In this document: piece after piece, positions 7,698 to 16,736 of the stretch
Layout: each line of letters starts with the position of its first letter
Numbering within the stretch: the first letter of the stretch is position 1
Assembly (NCBI GenBank): GCA_021823325.1
Contig: JAKAOG010000002.1
Location: 1 to 64,000, forward strand
Source of the DNA: an archaeon
GTDB taxonomy: Archaea; Thermoproteota; Nitrososphaeria; Nitrososphaerales; Gagatemarchaeaceae
Length of the DNA: 64,000 bases
Reading direction: 5' to 3'
Made by a program: the position numbers and the translations under genes
The notes under the pieces: generated by a model
What the model was told of the DNA's origin: nothing
The model's input: the letters and a program-made list of their open reading frames with translations, nothing else
Database searches by the model: none

Positions 7698-9610
7698 GGC
7701 GGGATGCCTACCTTCCGGCAGAAGTCGGCGAAGCGCGGGTCCCTGTGCAGGGCCCCGAGGAACGGGTCTGACTTCACGAGGAACGGCCACGCGTGTATGT
7801 CGGCGAGCTGGTCAAGCGCGGCGAAAGCCTCGTCGAGGTCCCCGAGCGCGGTCCTCACGAGGAGCGTCGTCCCGAGCTTCACGGTCTGGTCGTTCGCCGG
7901 AGCGCTGTTGAGCACCTCGATGGCCTTCTCGCGCTCCCCCTCGAGCGCGTCTATGACCCCGACGTCCAACCGCACCTCGAGGATGTCCGGGCTCTCCGGG
8001 TTCTCCCTGATCGCGGCCTCGACTATCTGTCGAGCGAGCTTGTAGTCCTTCTTCGTGATGTAGCTCCACGCAGTCGCATGGGAGACGTGGAGGTTGTTCG
8101 GATACAGCCTGCGCATCTTCGAGAGGACGTCCATCGCCTCCTCCACCTTTCCGGACACCCTCAGGGTCTCGGCGAGCATCATGCCGGAGAACAGGGAGAC
8201 GGGGTCGAGCGCGTAGGCCTTGCGCTGGGCGGCCAGGGACTCGTCGAGGATGCCGAAAGCGCCTGTGACCTCTCCCAACGAGTGATAGGCGTCGGCGAGG
8301 TTCGGGTTGAGCCTGACCGCGGCCTCCAGCTCAGTCCGGGCGTCCTCGAACTTGTCTAGGGCGAGGTGCACCCCCGCCATCGCGACGTGGGCTTCTGCCG
8401 TGTCCGGCCCGGTCTCAATCGCCTTTCTCGCCGCGGCCTCGGCCTTCTTCATGGCGTCCAGATAGCTCCCGGTGAAGCCCATGTGCCTGTAGCAAAGCGC
8501 GAGCTCCGAGTACGCCCTGGAGAACCCCGGGTCCTTCGCTATCGCAGACTCCAGGAGGGCGGCGACGTCCTTCAGCTGGCTCGGGGCGGCGTCGTTGAAT
8601 ATCTGCTTGGCCCTGAGGAACTCGGTGTATGCCTCGACGTTGTCCGTCAGCCCCGCCTCCTTCGGGGTCTCTTTCGTGATCTTCGACTTCAGCGCTTCGG
8701 CGACCCTCCCCGCGATGTCCGTCTGGATGGCGAAGACGTCGTCCATGTTCCTGTCGTAGCTTTCAGACCAGATGTGCCTGTCCTTCTCGGCGTCGATCAT
8801 CTGCACCGTCACCCTCAGCCTGTTCCCCGCCTTCCGCACGCTCCCCTCGAGGACCGTCCCCGCGTCGAGCTCGGACGATATCTGGCGGATGGGCTTCGGG
8901 GCCTTCTTGTACTGCATCACCGAGGTCCTTGATATCACCTCGGCCCCGTCTATCCTGGAGACGGTCGAGATCAGCTCCTCGGTCAGCCCGTCTGCGAAGA
9001 ACTCGTCCGCCGGGTCGGGGCTCATGTTAGAGAACGGGAGCACCGCCACCCTCCTGCTTTCCGCCGCGGCCGCCGCCAACGGCTTATCCCATGGCATCTG
9101 AACCGAATAAACTTCCACGGGGACAGAGACGTTCTTGAGCTCGACCTCTCCCATGGACGCGAGCGGGAGGTCGAACTTGTTCCTCACCTGGTCGTACACC
9201 TGCCGGGAGATGCTGATGCCTTCGGGCTTGGCCAAGGGCTGTATCCGGGAGGAGATGTTCACCGCGTCCCCGAAGACGTCTCCTTCCTTGTGTATCACGT
9301 CCCCGAGGTGGACCCCTATCCTGAGCCTGAACCTCCCCACTTCTGCGGCCGCCCTGTTGTGATCGTGGAGCTTGGACTGGATCTCGACGGCGCATCTCAG
9401 CGCGTCCAGCGCGCTGTCGAACTCGACCAGGAACGAGTCCCCGATGGACTTCACCTCCCTCCCGTTGAACCCCGCAAAGCACGGCCGGAGGATGGCGTTG
9501 TGGGCGTCGAGGATGGCCATCGCGCGCGGCTCGCTGGCCTGGGTGATGGCGGTGTACCCGACGATGTCGGTGAACATTATAGCCGCAAGTCGCCGTGAGC
9601 TCTCTGGCAT
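7694..9610 (-). CDS. Class III adenylate/guanylate cyclase with TolB-like and TPR regions
   Basis: The 638-residue protein has three parts. Residues about 5-175 are a class III nucleotide cyclase with metal-binding Asp in FTDIVGYT, a second Asp in KSIGDSFLVEF, and FGDAVNISSRI with the transition-state Asn/Arg. Residues about 185-325 form a TolB/FlgO-like alpha-beta domain (VAVLPFSNMSPDPADEFFADG). The rest is tetratricopeptide repeats. No signal peptide is seen, so it is likely cytosolic. This layout is common in soil bacteria such as rhizobia, which suggests transfer into this archaeon. It would make cAMP or cGMP; no cyclic-nucleotide receptor gene is adjacent. Confidence 0.9.
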   Translation of the reverse strand: MPESSRRLAAIMFTDIVGYTAITQASEPRAMAILDAHNAILRPCFAGFNGREVKSIGDSFLVEFDSALDALRCAVEIQSKLHDHNRAAAEVGRFRLRIGVHLGDVIHKEGDVFGDAVNISSRIQPLAKPEGISISRQVYDQVRNKFDLPLASMGEVELKNVSVPVEVYSVQMPWDKPLAAAAAESRRVAVLPFSNMSPDPADEFFADGLTEELISTVSRIDGAEVISRTSVMQYKKAPKPIRQISSELDAGTVLEGSVRKAGNRLRVTVQMIDAEKDRHIWSESYDRNMDDVFAIQTDIAGRVAEALKSKITKETPKEAGLTDNVEAYTEFLRAKQIFNDAAPSQLKDVAALLESAIAKDPGFSRAYSELALCYRHMGFTGSYLDAMKKAEAAARKAIETGPDTAEAHVAMAGVHLALDKFEDARTELEAAVRLNPNLADAYHSLGEVTGAFGILDESLAAQRKAYALDPVSLFSGMMLAETLRVSGKVEEAMDVLSKMRRLYPNNLHVSHATAWSYITKKDYKLARQIVEAAIRENPESPDILEVRLDVGVIDALEGEREKAIEVLNSAPANDQTVKLGTTLLVRTALGDLDEAFAALDQLADIHAWPFLVKSDPFLGALHRDPRFADFCRKVGIPP

Positions 9611-9860
9611 CTGCCCCGAAAGACGAATGAGGCGCCCGCCGATATAAACAGGCGCGCGGACGTCGGAGAGAAAATCACACCGGCGCGTACATCAGACCGT
9701 TCGCCGTCACCCGGGGCCGCGCCCTGTGAGACGATTCTCTCGGCAGACAAACGTCAATCCACCTTAAGAGAGGCGCCCCGCCACTCCGTGCGCAACCCCA
9801 AGAGGTCGAACAACTCGATGGACCCCCTTTGCCTTTGCTCGGCTGCCGCTGACACGGCGC

Positions 9861-11258
9861 TTGAAGACGGAGACGACCAGGGCCGCTCCGGACCGGCCTG
9901 GACAGGGTGAGACTCTGCCAGCCGATGCGCCGGCCGTGCAGGAGCAGAGCCTCCGGAGAGAGGCGGGGCTGTTCCAGGTCGTCACGTACGGCGTCGGCAA
10001 CATAATCGGCGCCGGTATCTACGTCCTGGTCGGCGACGCCTCGGGGCTCGCCGGGAACTACGTCTGGCTCGCTTTCCTGGTCGGGGCGGTCGTCGCCCTC
10101 TTCACCGGCCTGTCATATGCCGAGCTCGCCGCCGTGTATCCGAAGGCCGCCTCGGAGTACGTCTTCCTCGGGAAGGCGTACGGCAACAGGACCCTTTCGT
10201 TCCTCACCCAGTGGATGATGCTGGTGACGGAGGTCGTCGCCGCCGCGGCCGTCGCGCTAGGCTTCGCAGGATATCTCTCGACCGTCGTGCAGGTCCCCCT
10301 GATACCGACAGCGGCGGCCCTGCTCGTGGTCGTCACCGTCGTGGCTCTGGCGGGGGTCAGGCAGTCCCTCGTCGTCAACACGGTCCTCAGCCTGGTCGCC
10401 GTCGGCGGCCTTCTGCTTGTCGTCGGAGCGGGCGTCGGGAGGTTCGGCTCGGTCTCCTACACGCAGTCGGCCAACGGGGTCCCGGGGATCCTCGCCGCCA
10501 CGATCCTGGTGTTCTTCGCATACATCGGGTTCGACAACATATCCAACCTCTCGGAGGAGACCAAGCGGCCCGAGAAGACGGTCCCTCGCGGGCTGCTGAT
10601 ATCCCTCTCCCTCTCCACCATCCTGTACATCCTGGTGGGCATCGCGTCCGTGAGCCTGGTCTCCTGGCCTAAGCTCTCCGCCTCGGAGGCTCCGCTCGCG
10701 CTCGCGGTCTCCACCGTCCTGGGCCGGCCGGGGTTCGACGTCCTCACCGTGACGGCGCTCCTGACGACCCTCAACACGGTGCTGGTGCTCCTCATGGTGA
10801 GCTCCAGGATAATCTACGGCCTCGGCCGCGAAGGCGCGCTGCCGAGGGTCCTGGGGAAGGTCGACAAGAGGACGGGCGCGCCGATAGTGGCTTCCGTGTT
10901 CACCCTGGCGGTCGCCCTTGCCGTCCTGCCGCTGGGGCAGATCGGGACTATAGCCAAGGTCACGAGCTTCGGGTCTCTGCTCACCTTCGCCCTCGTGAAC
11001 GTGGCGATGCTTCACCTCAGGCGTGTCGCGCCGCACCTTTCGAGGCCGTTCAGGGTGCCGCTCAGCGTAGGCTGGGTGTCTGTCACGGGCCTGCTCGGCG
11101 TCGTCTCGTGCGTCGTCCTGCTGAGCCAGTTCGACGTTCTGAGCTTCACCCTCGGCATGCTGCTGCCTGTATCGGGGGTCGCCCTGGACGTCTTGATGCG
11201 AGGAAGGGGAGGGCTGACGTCCACGGACCGTTCGCTTCATCAGCCCCACGAGCCTTAG
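9861..11258 (+). CDS. APC-superfamily amino acid permease
   Basis: A 465-residue transporter with about 12 membrane helices. The first helix carries the unwound GVGNIIGAGIYVLVG motif that binds the substrate's amino and carboxyl groups in APC permeases, and FFAYIGFDNISNLSEETKRP is the usual helix-6 region. The 35-residue N-terminal leader is polar. It should take up amino acids in symport or antiport; specificity cannot be read. The start is TTG; the 250-base upstream gap contains no other gene I can support. Confidence 0.9.
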   Translation: MKTETTRAAPDRPGQGETLPADAPAVQEQSLRREAGLFQVVTYGVGNIIGAGIYVLVGDASGLAGNYVWLAFLVGAVVALFTGLSYAELAAVYPKAASEYVFLGKAYGNRTLSFLTQWMMLVTEVVAAAAVALGFAGYLSTVVQVPLIPTAAALLVVVTVVALAGVRQSLVVNTVLSLVAVGGLLLVVGAGVGRFGSVSYTQSANGVPGILAATILVFFAYIGFDNISNLSEETKRPEKTVPRGLLISLSLSTILYILVGIASVSLVSWPKLSASEAPLALAVSTVLGRPGFDVLTVTALLTTLNTVLVLLMVSSRIIYGLGREGALPRVLGKVDKRTGAPIVASVFTLAVALAVLPLGQIGTIAKVTSFGSLLTFALVNVAMLHLRRVAPHLSRPFRVPLSVGWVSVTGLLGVVSCVVLLSQFDVLSFTLGMLLPVSGVALDVLMRGRGGLTSTDRSLHQPHEP

Positions 11259-11336
11259 GCCGCAGCTGGACGACGGCCCTTGCCGCCGGACCGACCCCGG
11301 ACCAGGCCTCGCAGACCCGAAGCCGCGCATGTTCCG

Positions 11337-11342
11337 TTTATA
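11337..11342 (+). promoter_or_regulatory. TATA box of the DHH phosphoesterase gene
   Basis: TTTATA, in CCGTTTATAGAG, is centred about 27 nt before TTG at 11367, which is also where homology-like sequence begins. This moves the start 29 codons in from the ORF-track start. Confidence 0.65.
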
Positions 11343-11366
11343 GAGCGCCGTTCCCGCGGCGCTACG

Positions 11367-12323
11367 TTGAAGGGTTACTGCATCACCCACAGGAAGGACA
11401 TCGACGGCCTCGCGTCAGGGTCCATCTCGGTCGCCGCGACCGGCGGGGAGCTGGTGCTCTCGGACTACGACGACATGGTGGCTAACCTGCGCAGGGTCCC
11501 CGACGACGCCGACAGGGTGGTGGTGTCAGACCTCGGCTCGGACACGGCCGACTTCCAGGCGTTCCTCGACGAGATGGGGCGGATCGCAAAGCACGCGGAG
11601 GTGACGTACATCGACCATCACTTCATGTCGGAGGGGGCGAAGAAGAAGCTCAGGAAGGCGGGGGTCCGCCTGGTGCACGACGTCCGCGACTGCGCCAGCG
11701 TGCTGACCTACAGGACGTTCAAGGACAGCCTCCCCGAGGGAGCGAGGCTCAACGCGCTCTTCGGCGCGGTCACCGATTACATGGACGACTCGCCGACGGC
11801 GAAGAAGATGATGGAGAAGCAAGACAGACAGTTCGTCCTCCTCGAGGCGACGATGGCCTCTCTCGCCCTGGTGGAGAAGGGGGACGAAGAGGGATATCCT
11901 GAGATGGTCGTCGCCGAGCTCGCCAAGATGAAGCTCCCGCACGACATCCCGGGGGTCCCGGAGGCCGCGGTCAGGCAGCTCGCGAAGCAGGCCGCCCTCG
12001 GAGAGATAGTGAAGAAGGAGGGGACCAAGCTGGGCCGGCTCGCCTACATGGCGACCAAGGAGCACTCGACGGGGAGCGTCGCCAAGCTCCTGATCGGGGC
12101 GTTCGACGTCCCAGTAGGGGTGGCGATGAAGGAGAAGCACGAGGGGTGGTACGAGGTCAGCCTCAGGGGGACGAGCGAGTGCCGGGCGCACCTCGGCCAG
12201 GCCATCGGGAAGATCTCGGGGAGCCTAGGCGGGAGCGGGGGAGGGCACAGGAAGGCCGCCGGGTGCAGGGTGCCGAAGGAGAAGGCCGAGCAGATGCTGA
12301 AGGCCCTTTCAAAGAAGGTCTGA
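11367..12323 (+). CDS. DHH-family phosphoesterase
   Basis: The 318-residue enzyme has the DHH N-terminal domain (HRKDIDGLASGS near residue 10, then TYIDHHFMS near 80) with the metal-binding DHH triad, and a C-terminal DHHA1 domain ending in the substrate-binding GGSGGGHRKAAGC. DHH/DHHA1 proteins hydrolyse phosphodiesters such as nanoRNA, cyclic dinucleotides or 3'-phosphoadenosine phosphate. An archaeal RecJ-like/nanoRNase role is plausible. The corrected TTG start follows a TATA box. It is separate from the permease gene upstream. Confidence 0.88.
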   Translation: MKGYCITHRKDIDGLASGSISVAATGGELVLSDYDDMVANLRRVPDDADRVVVSDLGSDTADFQAFLDEMGRIAKHAEVTYIDHHFMSEGAKKKLRKAGVRLVHDVRDCASVLTYRTFKDSLPEGARLNALFGAVTDYMDDSPTAKKMMEKQDRQFVLLEATMASLALVEKGDEEGYPEMVVAELAKMKLPHDIPGVPEAAVRQLAKQAALGEIVKKEGTKLGRLAYMATKEHSTGSVAKLLIGAFDVPVGVAMKEKHEGWYEVSLRGTSECRAHLGQAIGKISGSLGGSGGGHRKAAGCRVPKEKAEQMLKALSKKV

Positions 12324-12351
12324 GCCCGCACCGCAGGGGTGGTTTTGTGGT

Positions 12352-12579
12352 ATGGATTCGAAGTCCATGTCTAAATACCGAACGGGCGCAGACGGTGCCG
12401 AGGTCCCTATCACGAATCTCGGCCAGCTGCTCGAACAGGAGGGGCAACCATGCTCATACTGCATCGCCGTCTTCATGATGCAGGCTGACGGGGAGGCTCT
12501 GTCGCCTGAGGACCGCGCGGCGTACGGCAACCACCTGGTCTGGGAGCACGGCGCGAGGCCTTACTTCATCGAGCCTTAG
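12352..12579 (+). CDS. Small protein of unknown function with CSYC motif
   Basis: A 75-residue acidic protein with a single CxxC (PCSYC, about residues 33-37) and a histidine further on (NHLVWEH), which together could ligate a metal. There is no membrane segment. It follows the DHH gene by 28 bases on the same strand and may share its transcript; its 3' end overlaps the convergent methyltransferase gene by 14 bases. The start could also be the ATG at 12367. Coding looks likely but not certain. Confidence 0.5.
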   Translation: MDSKSMSKYRTGADGAEVPITNLGQLLEQEGQPCSYCIAVFMMQADGEALSPEDRAAYGNHLVWEHGARPYFIEP

Positions 12580-13267
12580 ACGCCCGGCCGTCCTTCACGC
12601 ACTTCACGACTATCGCCCCGCCCATCTGCATCTCGTGTATCGAGGCGTCCCCGAGGACGGCGCCGAGGAGCGCCACCAGCTGGGAGTTGTGCAGCACGAG
12701 GTTGTACGTGTCGTAGAGGGAGGCGTAGCGGAGCCCAGACCTCCCCGTGGAGGCGAGCCCTATCACCCCCGGGACCGTGCGCAGATACATCGCGACCGCG
12801 AGGGCCTTGAACGCCGCGTCCGGCTTGCCAAGGTCGCAGAACGCGAACCGCCCCCTGCGTTTCAGGACCCTGCTGAGCTGTGAAAGCGCGAGCGGGAGGT
12901 CGTGGGCGTCCCTGACCGCGAACCCTGACACGGCGCCGTCGAAGCAGCCGTCCCTGAACGGGAGCATCTCGAAGACCCCCTGGACGGCGTTCTCGAACTT
13001 CGACGCCTTCAGCATCGCCCTCGACGCGTCGACGAGCACCGCCGTCCCTCCTCTGGCGGCGACGACCCTCGACATCGTCCCCGGTCCCGAGCCCAGGTCC
13101 AGTATCAGGTCCCCCCTCTTGACCGCGAAGCCGACGGCCTCGGCCCGCATCCTCTTGTCCTGGTAGAGCGATATCCTCCGAGAGGCGAGCTCGTACGAAG
13201 GGATGATCTCCTGCAGCGAGTTGACCACGTATCCCCACTTCCTCTGGAGCCCCGGCTTCCTGTTCAT
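12566..13267 (-). CDS. UbiE/MenG-like SAM-dependent methyltransferase
   Basis: A 233-residue class I methyltransferase. Motif I LDLGSGPGT (about residues 55-63) binds SAM; AVLVDASRAML is motif II with the acidic ribose ligand; FDGAVSGFAVRD and ALSQLSRVLKRRGRF are the later motifs typical of UbiE/COQ5 quinone methyltransferases. A quinone-biosynthesis role is possible given the aerobic oxidase in the window, but the substrate is not determined. It is not closely followed by another gene of that pathway. Confidence 0.82.
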   Translation of the reverse strand: MNRKPGLQRKWGYVVNSLQEIIPSYELASRRISLYQDKRMRAEAVGFAVKRGDLILDLGSGPGTMSRVVAARGGTAVLVDASRAMLKASKFENAVQGVFEMLPFRDGCFDGAVSGFAVRDAHDLPLALSQLSRVLKRRGRFAFCDLGKPDAAFKALAVAMYLRTVPGVIGLASTGRSGLRYASLYDTYNLVLHNSQLVALLGAVLGDASIHEMQMGGAIVVKCVKDGRASKAR

Positions 13268-13367
13268 CAGAGCGCGAACCGTCCGCCTGCGCTTATCAAC
13301 ATGACGAGAGGGAACCGGTGAAGGCCCTTCCTGACCGGAGGAGGCCGTTCAGCGCTGGAGCGGAGCC

Positions 13368-14228
13368 CTACTCTATCCTGTCGAACGTTTTCATCGCGTT
13401 TGCTATGCTGTTTGCGACGTCGGACGCGGTTATGTGCAGCCCGAGCCGCTTGACCGCCTCGACCCCGGCGGCACCGCAGACGTACGCGGCCGCGCAAGCC
13501 GAGTCGAACGGAGAGACCTTCTTCGCAAGCAGCCCCGCCGTGACCCCCGTGAGCACGTCCCCCGTCCCGCCGACCGTCATGGCCGGCGAGTGCGTCTCGT
13601 TCAGCGCCGTCCTCGCCCCGTCAGAGATGACGTCGGTAGGACCCTTCAGCAGGACGGTGAACCCGCCCTTCCTCGCCTGCTCCGTGACGACCTCCGCCCT
13701 TCCGTCGGTGTCTGCAGGGAGCTTGACACCGAAGAGCCGCTCGAACTCGCCGGCGTGCGGCGTCACGACGGCGCTCGTCCCCCTGATGGATGGGATTATC
13801 TGCGGCCGCAGCGCGTCCGCGTCGACCACCAGAGACCTGCCGTCTCCTTTCATCTGGTTCAGCGCGTTGACGAACATCTCAGGCTTCTGCTCCCCGAGCC
13901 CCGGCCCGACGGCGAACGCGTCCACCTTCGGGACCCACGCCATGAGCTTGGCGACGTTCCCGCGGGTGAGCTTGGAGTCGGGGAGAGGATAGACTATGAA
14001 ATCAGGAGACAGGGACCTGACCGCGCCTGCGATCTGCGCCGGGACGGCGACGTACACCAGGTCCACCCCCGACCGTATCGCCCCCGAAGCGCACAGGAAC
14101 GGCGCCCCGTGGTAGATGCGGCTCCCTCCGACGACGCAGACGGTCCCGTTCATCCTCTTGTGCGCGTCCTTCTTCCTCGGCGGGATCAGCCCCGCGACCG
14201 TGCCTGCGTCTATGACTGTGGGAGACAT
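13368..14228 (-). CDS. nnrD: ADP-dependent (S)-NAD(P)H-hydrate dehydratase
   Basis: The 286-residue protein is the YjeF C-terminal ribokinase-like domain alone; the N-terminal epimerase (NnrE) is not fused. Signature segments are GSRIYHGAPFL, VGPGLGEQ, VVTPHAGEFERLFG and the nucleotide/catalytic loop TVGGTGDVLTGV. It repairs hydrated NAD(P)H using ADP. It sits 10 bases downstream of the HTH-phosphoribosyltransferase gene on the same strand and is probably cotranscribed with it. Confidence 0.9.
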   Translation of the reverse strand: MSPTVIDAGTVAGLIPPRKKDAHKRMNGTVCVVGGSRIYHGAPFLCASGAIRSGVDLVYVAVPAQIAGAVRSLSPDFIVYPLPDSKLTRGNVAKLMAWVPKVDAFAVGPGLGEQKPEMFVNALNQMKGDGRSLVVDADALRPQIIPSIRGTSAVVTPHAGEFERLFGVKLPADTDGRAEVVTEQARKGGFTVLLKGPTDVISDGARTALNETHSPAMTVGGTGDVLTGVTAGLLAKKVSPFDSACAAAYVCGAAGVEAVKRLGLHITASDVANSIANAMKTFDRIE

Positions 14229-14238
14229 CGACCCGCCC

Positions 14239-14994
14239 CTAGTAGTTGTAGCGCCTTTGCTTCTGCTCCAGTATGACGAGGGCCTCGATGGGGCACGTCA
14301 GCCCCAGCCTCCCCTTCATCTTGGCCATCGACTGGTCCACCGCCGCTATGGAGAAGACCCCGACGATCTTCGCCTTCGCCCGCTCGCACATCCTCGTGAG
14401 CGCCTCCAGGGTCGTCCCGGACCTCACAAGGTCGTCGACTATCAGTATGTGCTCCCCCTTCTTGATGGAGGCCTTCGGGAGGTACAGGTATTTCACCGAA
14501 GACGGCGAGTAGACCGCCTTCTGCTCCACGAACTCGTCCACCCCGAGCTCGCGCTCTGACCTCACGACCGCCAGGTTGACGTTGAACTCCCCCGCAACCT
14601 CCGCGGCGAGCGGGACCCCGTCCACCTCCATGGTAAGCACCCTGTCCACCGACATGAGGCTGAACTCGCTGTAGACCACCTTCGCTATCTGACGGAGGAG
14701 CCCGATGTTGTTCACCACCGCGCTGATGTCGTATGACCCGTCAGGCGTGACCTTGACCGAGTCCATGATCATCTTGCGGAGGAGCTTCTCTCTGAACGTC
14801 GCGATGAACTTCTCGGACCTCGTCGAGCTCGGGAGGACGTGCCCCCTGACGTATCTGCTCAGTATCGGCGCCGACAGCCCCAGGACCGCGGACAGCTCCT
14901 TGTAGCTGTAGCTCTTCTTCAGAGTCGCCAGCAGCTCGACGGATGAAATGCGCGTCTTTACGTCCGCGACCCTGCTCAAGCGGTCATCCCACAT
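14239..14994 (-). CDS. HTH-phosphoribosyltransferase transcriptional regulator (GfcR-like)
   Basis: The 251-residue protein joins an N-terminal helix-turn-helix (about 15-60, YSYKELSAVLGLSAPILSRYVRG) to a phosphoribosyltransferase domain with the PRPP loop ILIVDDLVRSGTT (about 180-193). In haloarchaea, related GfcR/PyrE2-like proteins regulate sugar metabolism; bacterial PurR uses a similar domain as a PRPP sensor. A TATA-like CTAATTTAG about 24 nt upstream of the ATG suggests a leaderless message. The target is unknown; nnrD follows in the same operon. Confidence 0.83.
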   Translation of the reverse strand: MWDDRLSRVADVKTRISSVELLATLKKSYSYKELSAVLGLSAPILSRYVRGHVLPSSTRSEKFIATFREKLLRKMIMDSVKVTPDGSYDISAVVNNIGLLRQIAKVVYSEFSLMSVDRVLTMEVDGVPLAAEVAGEFNVNLAVVRSERELGVDEFVEQKAVYSPSSVKYLYLPKASIKKGEHILIVDDLVRSGTTLEALTRMCERAKAKIVGVFSIAAVDQSMAKMKGRLGLTCPIEALVILEQKQRRYNY

Positions 14995-15044
14995 GCGATG
15001 CAGGCATGTGCTAAATTAGGTTATCCCCGTAGCTGGACTTTGAG

Positions 15045-16340
15045 TCATCTGCCGACAGCGGCCGCCGGACCCTCCGCGGCGCCCGCAGAGACCCTCTGCC
15101 TCGGCCGCCCGTCCAGCATGGAGAGCTCTTTCATCGCGGCGAACGCGAGGCCGGACACCAGGAGCAGGGCGCCTACCACATCATAGACAGGGAGTATCCC
15201 ATATGCCGCGACGAGCAGCCCCCCTGCCACCACCGCAGGCGGCCCCCCGAGGAAGCTGAGGAGCCCGTCTATCGCGAAGTAACGGCCCCGCATCTCTGAC
15301 GGGACGAGGTGCTGCGCGGACGTGAGCCACACGTTGCCCGCGAACCCCGTCCCTATCCCCATCACCAGGTTGGCGACGACGGCGACCTCGGCGTTGGGGA
15401 ACGCCCCCTGCACCATCACCAGCGCGCCTGAGAGGACGCCGTACATGAGGACCCACGCCCTGCCGGCGTATGCGAGCGCGTTCGTCCGCCCGACCGACAG
15501 CGACCCCACCGCCCTGCCGATGACGTACGACGCCAGCACGGCGCCGAAGGTGAGCGCGTCGGCCTTGAGGGCCACGCTGACGTAGACGACGATGAAGTAT
15601 CCGGGGATGGAGGCGAGGAAGTTGAAGACCGCGGCGGAGAGGGAGAGCTGGAAGAGCCCCTTCTGCGTCCACAGCCAACGGAACCCTTCGCGGGTCTGCG
15701 ACCCCATCTTAGGTCGCGGGGCGTCGGCCGCACGCGTCGTCCCGTGCGTCCTGAACCTGAGGAAGAGGAAGGCCGAGAAGCACGCCGCGACGGCGTACCC
15801 CACGGCGCCGTACGCGAAAGCGAACGTCGCGCCGACGAAAGCCACGATGGCGCCTCCGATGAAGTTCGAGGCGGAGCTAGCAAGCATGTAGCTGGAGCGG
15901 GTGAGCCCGTTGGCGTCGGTCACCTCGTCCGGGGCGACGAGGTCCGGGAGGGAAGAGTAGTCGGCTGACCGGTACAGCTCCGTCGCCCCGTTCCAGGCGA
16001 AGACTATCGCCACGACCCCCACCAGGGAGAGTCCGAACGTGGCGGTCATCGTGGCCAGGAGGAAGAGGCTCCCCGCCCTCACCAGGTTGGCGAGCAGGAG
16101 CAGGCGGCGCCTGTCGTGCCTGTCGACCCATACCCCTGCTGGGAGCGAGACCACGACCGCCGCGAGGGTCTGGGACGCCCCCACGACCGTGACCTCGATC
16201 GGCGAGTGGGTGACGGCGAAGACGTACCAGATCACCGCCAGGTTCCCCACCTGCCCGGCCGTGGACGAGGAGACGTTCATCGCGAGGTAGTCCCGGAAGC
16301 TCCTGTTCCTCAGGAACCCCCGGCGCGGCGGGGACGACAA
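15045..16340 (-). CDS. MFS-type exporter
   Basis: A transporter of about 431 residues with 12 predicted helices of the MFS_3/enterobactin-exporter type; GVWVDRHDRRRLLLL is the loop 2-3 signature. These export drugs, siderophores or metabolites by proton antiport. I set the start at TTG 16340, because a TATA-like ACGTTTAGTAG near 16371 lies about 30 nt upstream and the 23 residues before this look non-coding. It may be a single-gene unit. Confidence 0.85.
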   Translation of the reverse strand: MSSPPRRGFLRNRSFRDYLAMNVSSSTAGQVGNLAVIWYVFAVTHSPIEVTVVGASQTLAAVVVSLPAGVWVDRHDRRRLLLLANLVRAGSLFLLATMTATFGLSLVGVVAIVFAWNGATELYRSADYSSLPDLVAPDEVTDANGLTRSSYMLASSASNFIGGAIVAFVGATFAFAYGAVGYAVAACFSAFLFLRFRTHGTTRAADAPRPKMGSQTREGFRWLWTQKGLFQLSLSAAVFNFLASIPGYFIVVYVSVALKADALTFGAVLASYVIGRAVGSLSVGRTNALAYAGRAWVLMYGVLSGALVMVQGAFPNAEVAVVANLVMGIGTGFAGNVWLTSAQHLVPSEMRGRYFAIDGLLSFLGGPPAVVAGGLLVAAYGILPVYDVVGALLLVSGLAFAAMKELSMLDGRPRQRVSAGAAEGPAAAVGR

Positions 16341-16405
16341 GCGGCAGCCTCGGCCGGAGGCGGCTACTAAACGTAGAAGGGATCGTCTGCCGTTCCGGCG
16401 GTCAC

Positions 16406-16671
16406 TCAACTCAGCGGCCGGGCCTCTGGCGCCTCGCAGGTGCTCCCTGGCGATGAGAGAAGGGGCCGTAACCAGGAAACCAACATGGGCACGACGAACT
16501 CCTGGAAAGGGAATCCCGGCACGCTCCGGCTCGCCGTGGCGGTCTCTTCGATAGCCGCGTAGTCGTGCGGGACGGCACGGACGCCGCCTTCAGGGACAGG
16601 GATGTAGCACTGCCCGTTGCGGCAGAGCTTGAGCTTGTGGTAGACGAGGAGAGGGTCACATTAAGAGAGAT
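16406..16671 (-). other. Gene-free stretch with a possible short coding remnant
   Basis: Between the MFS gene and the low-GC island no ORF with a normal start is convincing. One minus-strand frame stays open for about 88 codons (it contains LCRNGQCYIPVPEGG and ends at the TGA at 16406) and has coding-like GC-rich third positions. It has no ATG, GTG or TTG until late, and its end may be frameshifted. It could be a small C-terminally anchored protein that has decayed or starts unusually. Confidence 0.3.
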
Positions 16672-16736
16672 GTCGGTAATCGCGGTTTCAGCGAGTGGAA
16701 GCGCGCACCGGTAGACCTGCGGCCACCGCTTTCGTG

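Noticed and set aside
9084-9482. 132-aa minus-strand ORF
   Set aside because: Alternate frame of the cyclase gene on the same strand; the real frame has all catalytic motifs.
12353-12367. T-arm-like sequence ATGGA-TTCGAAG-TCCAT
   Set aside because: Stem and loop sizes fit a T arm, but no acceptor or anticodon stem surrounds it and G53-C61 is missing. It lies at the 5' end of a small ORF.
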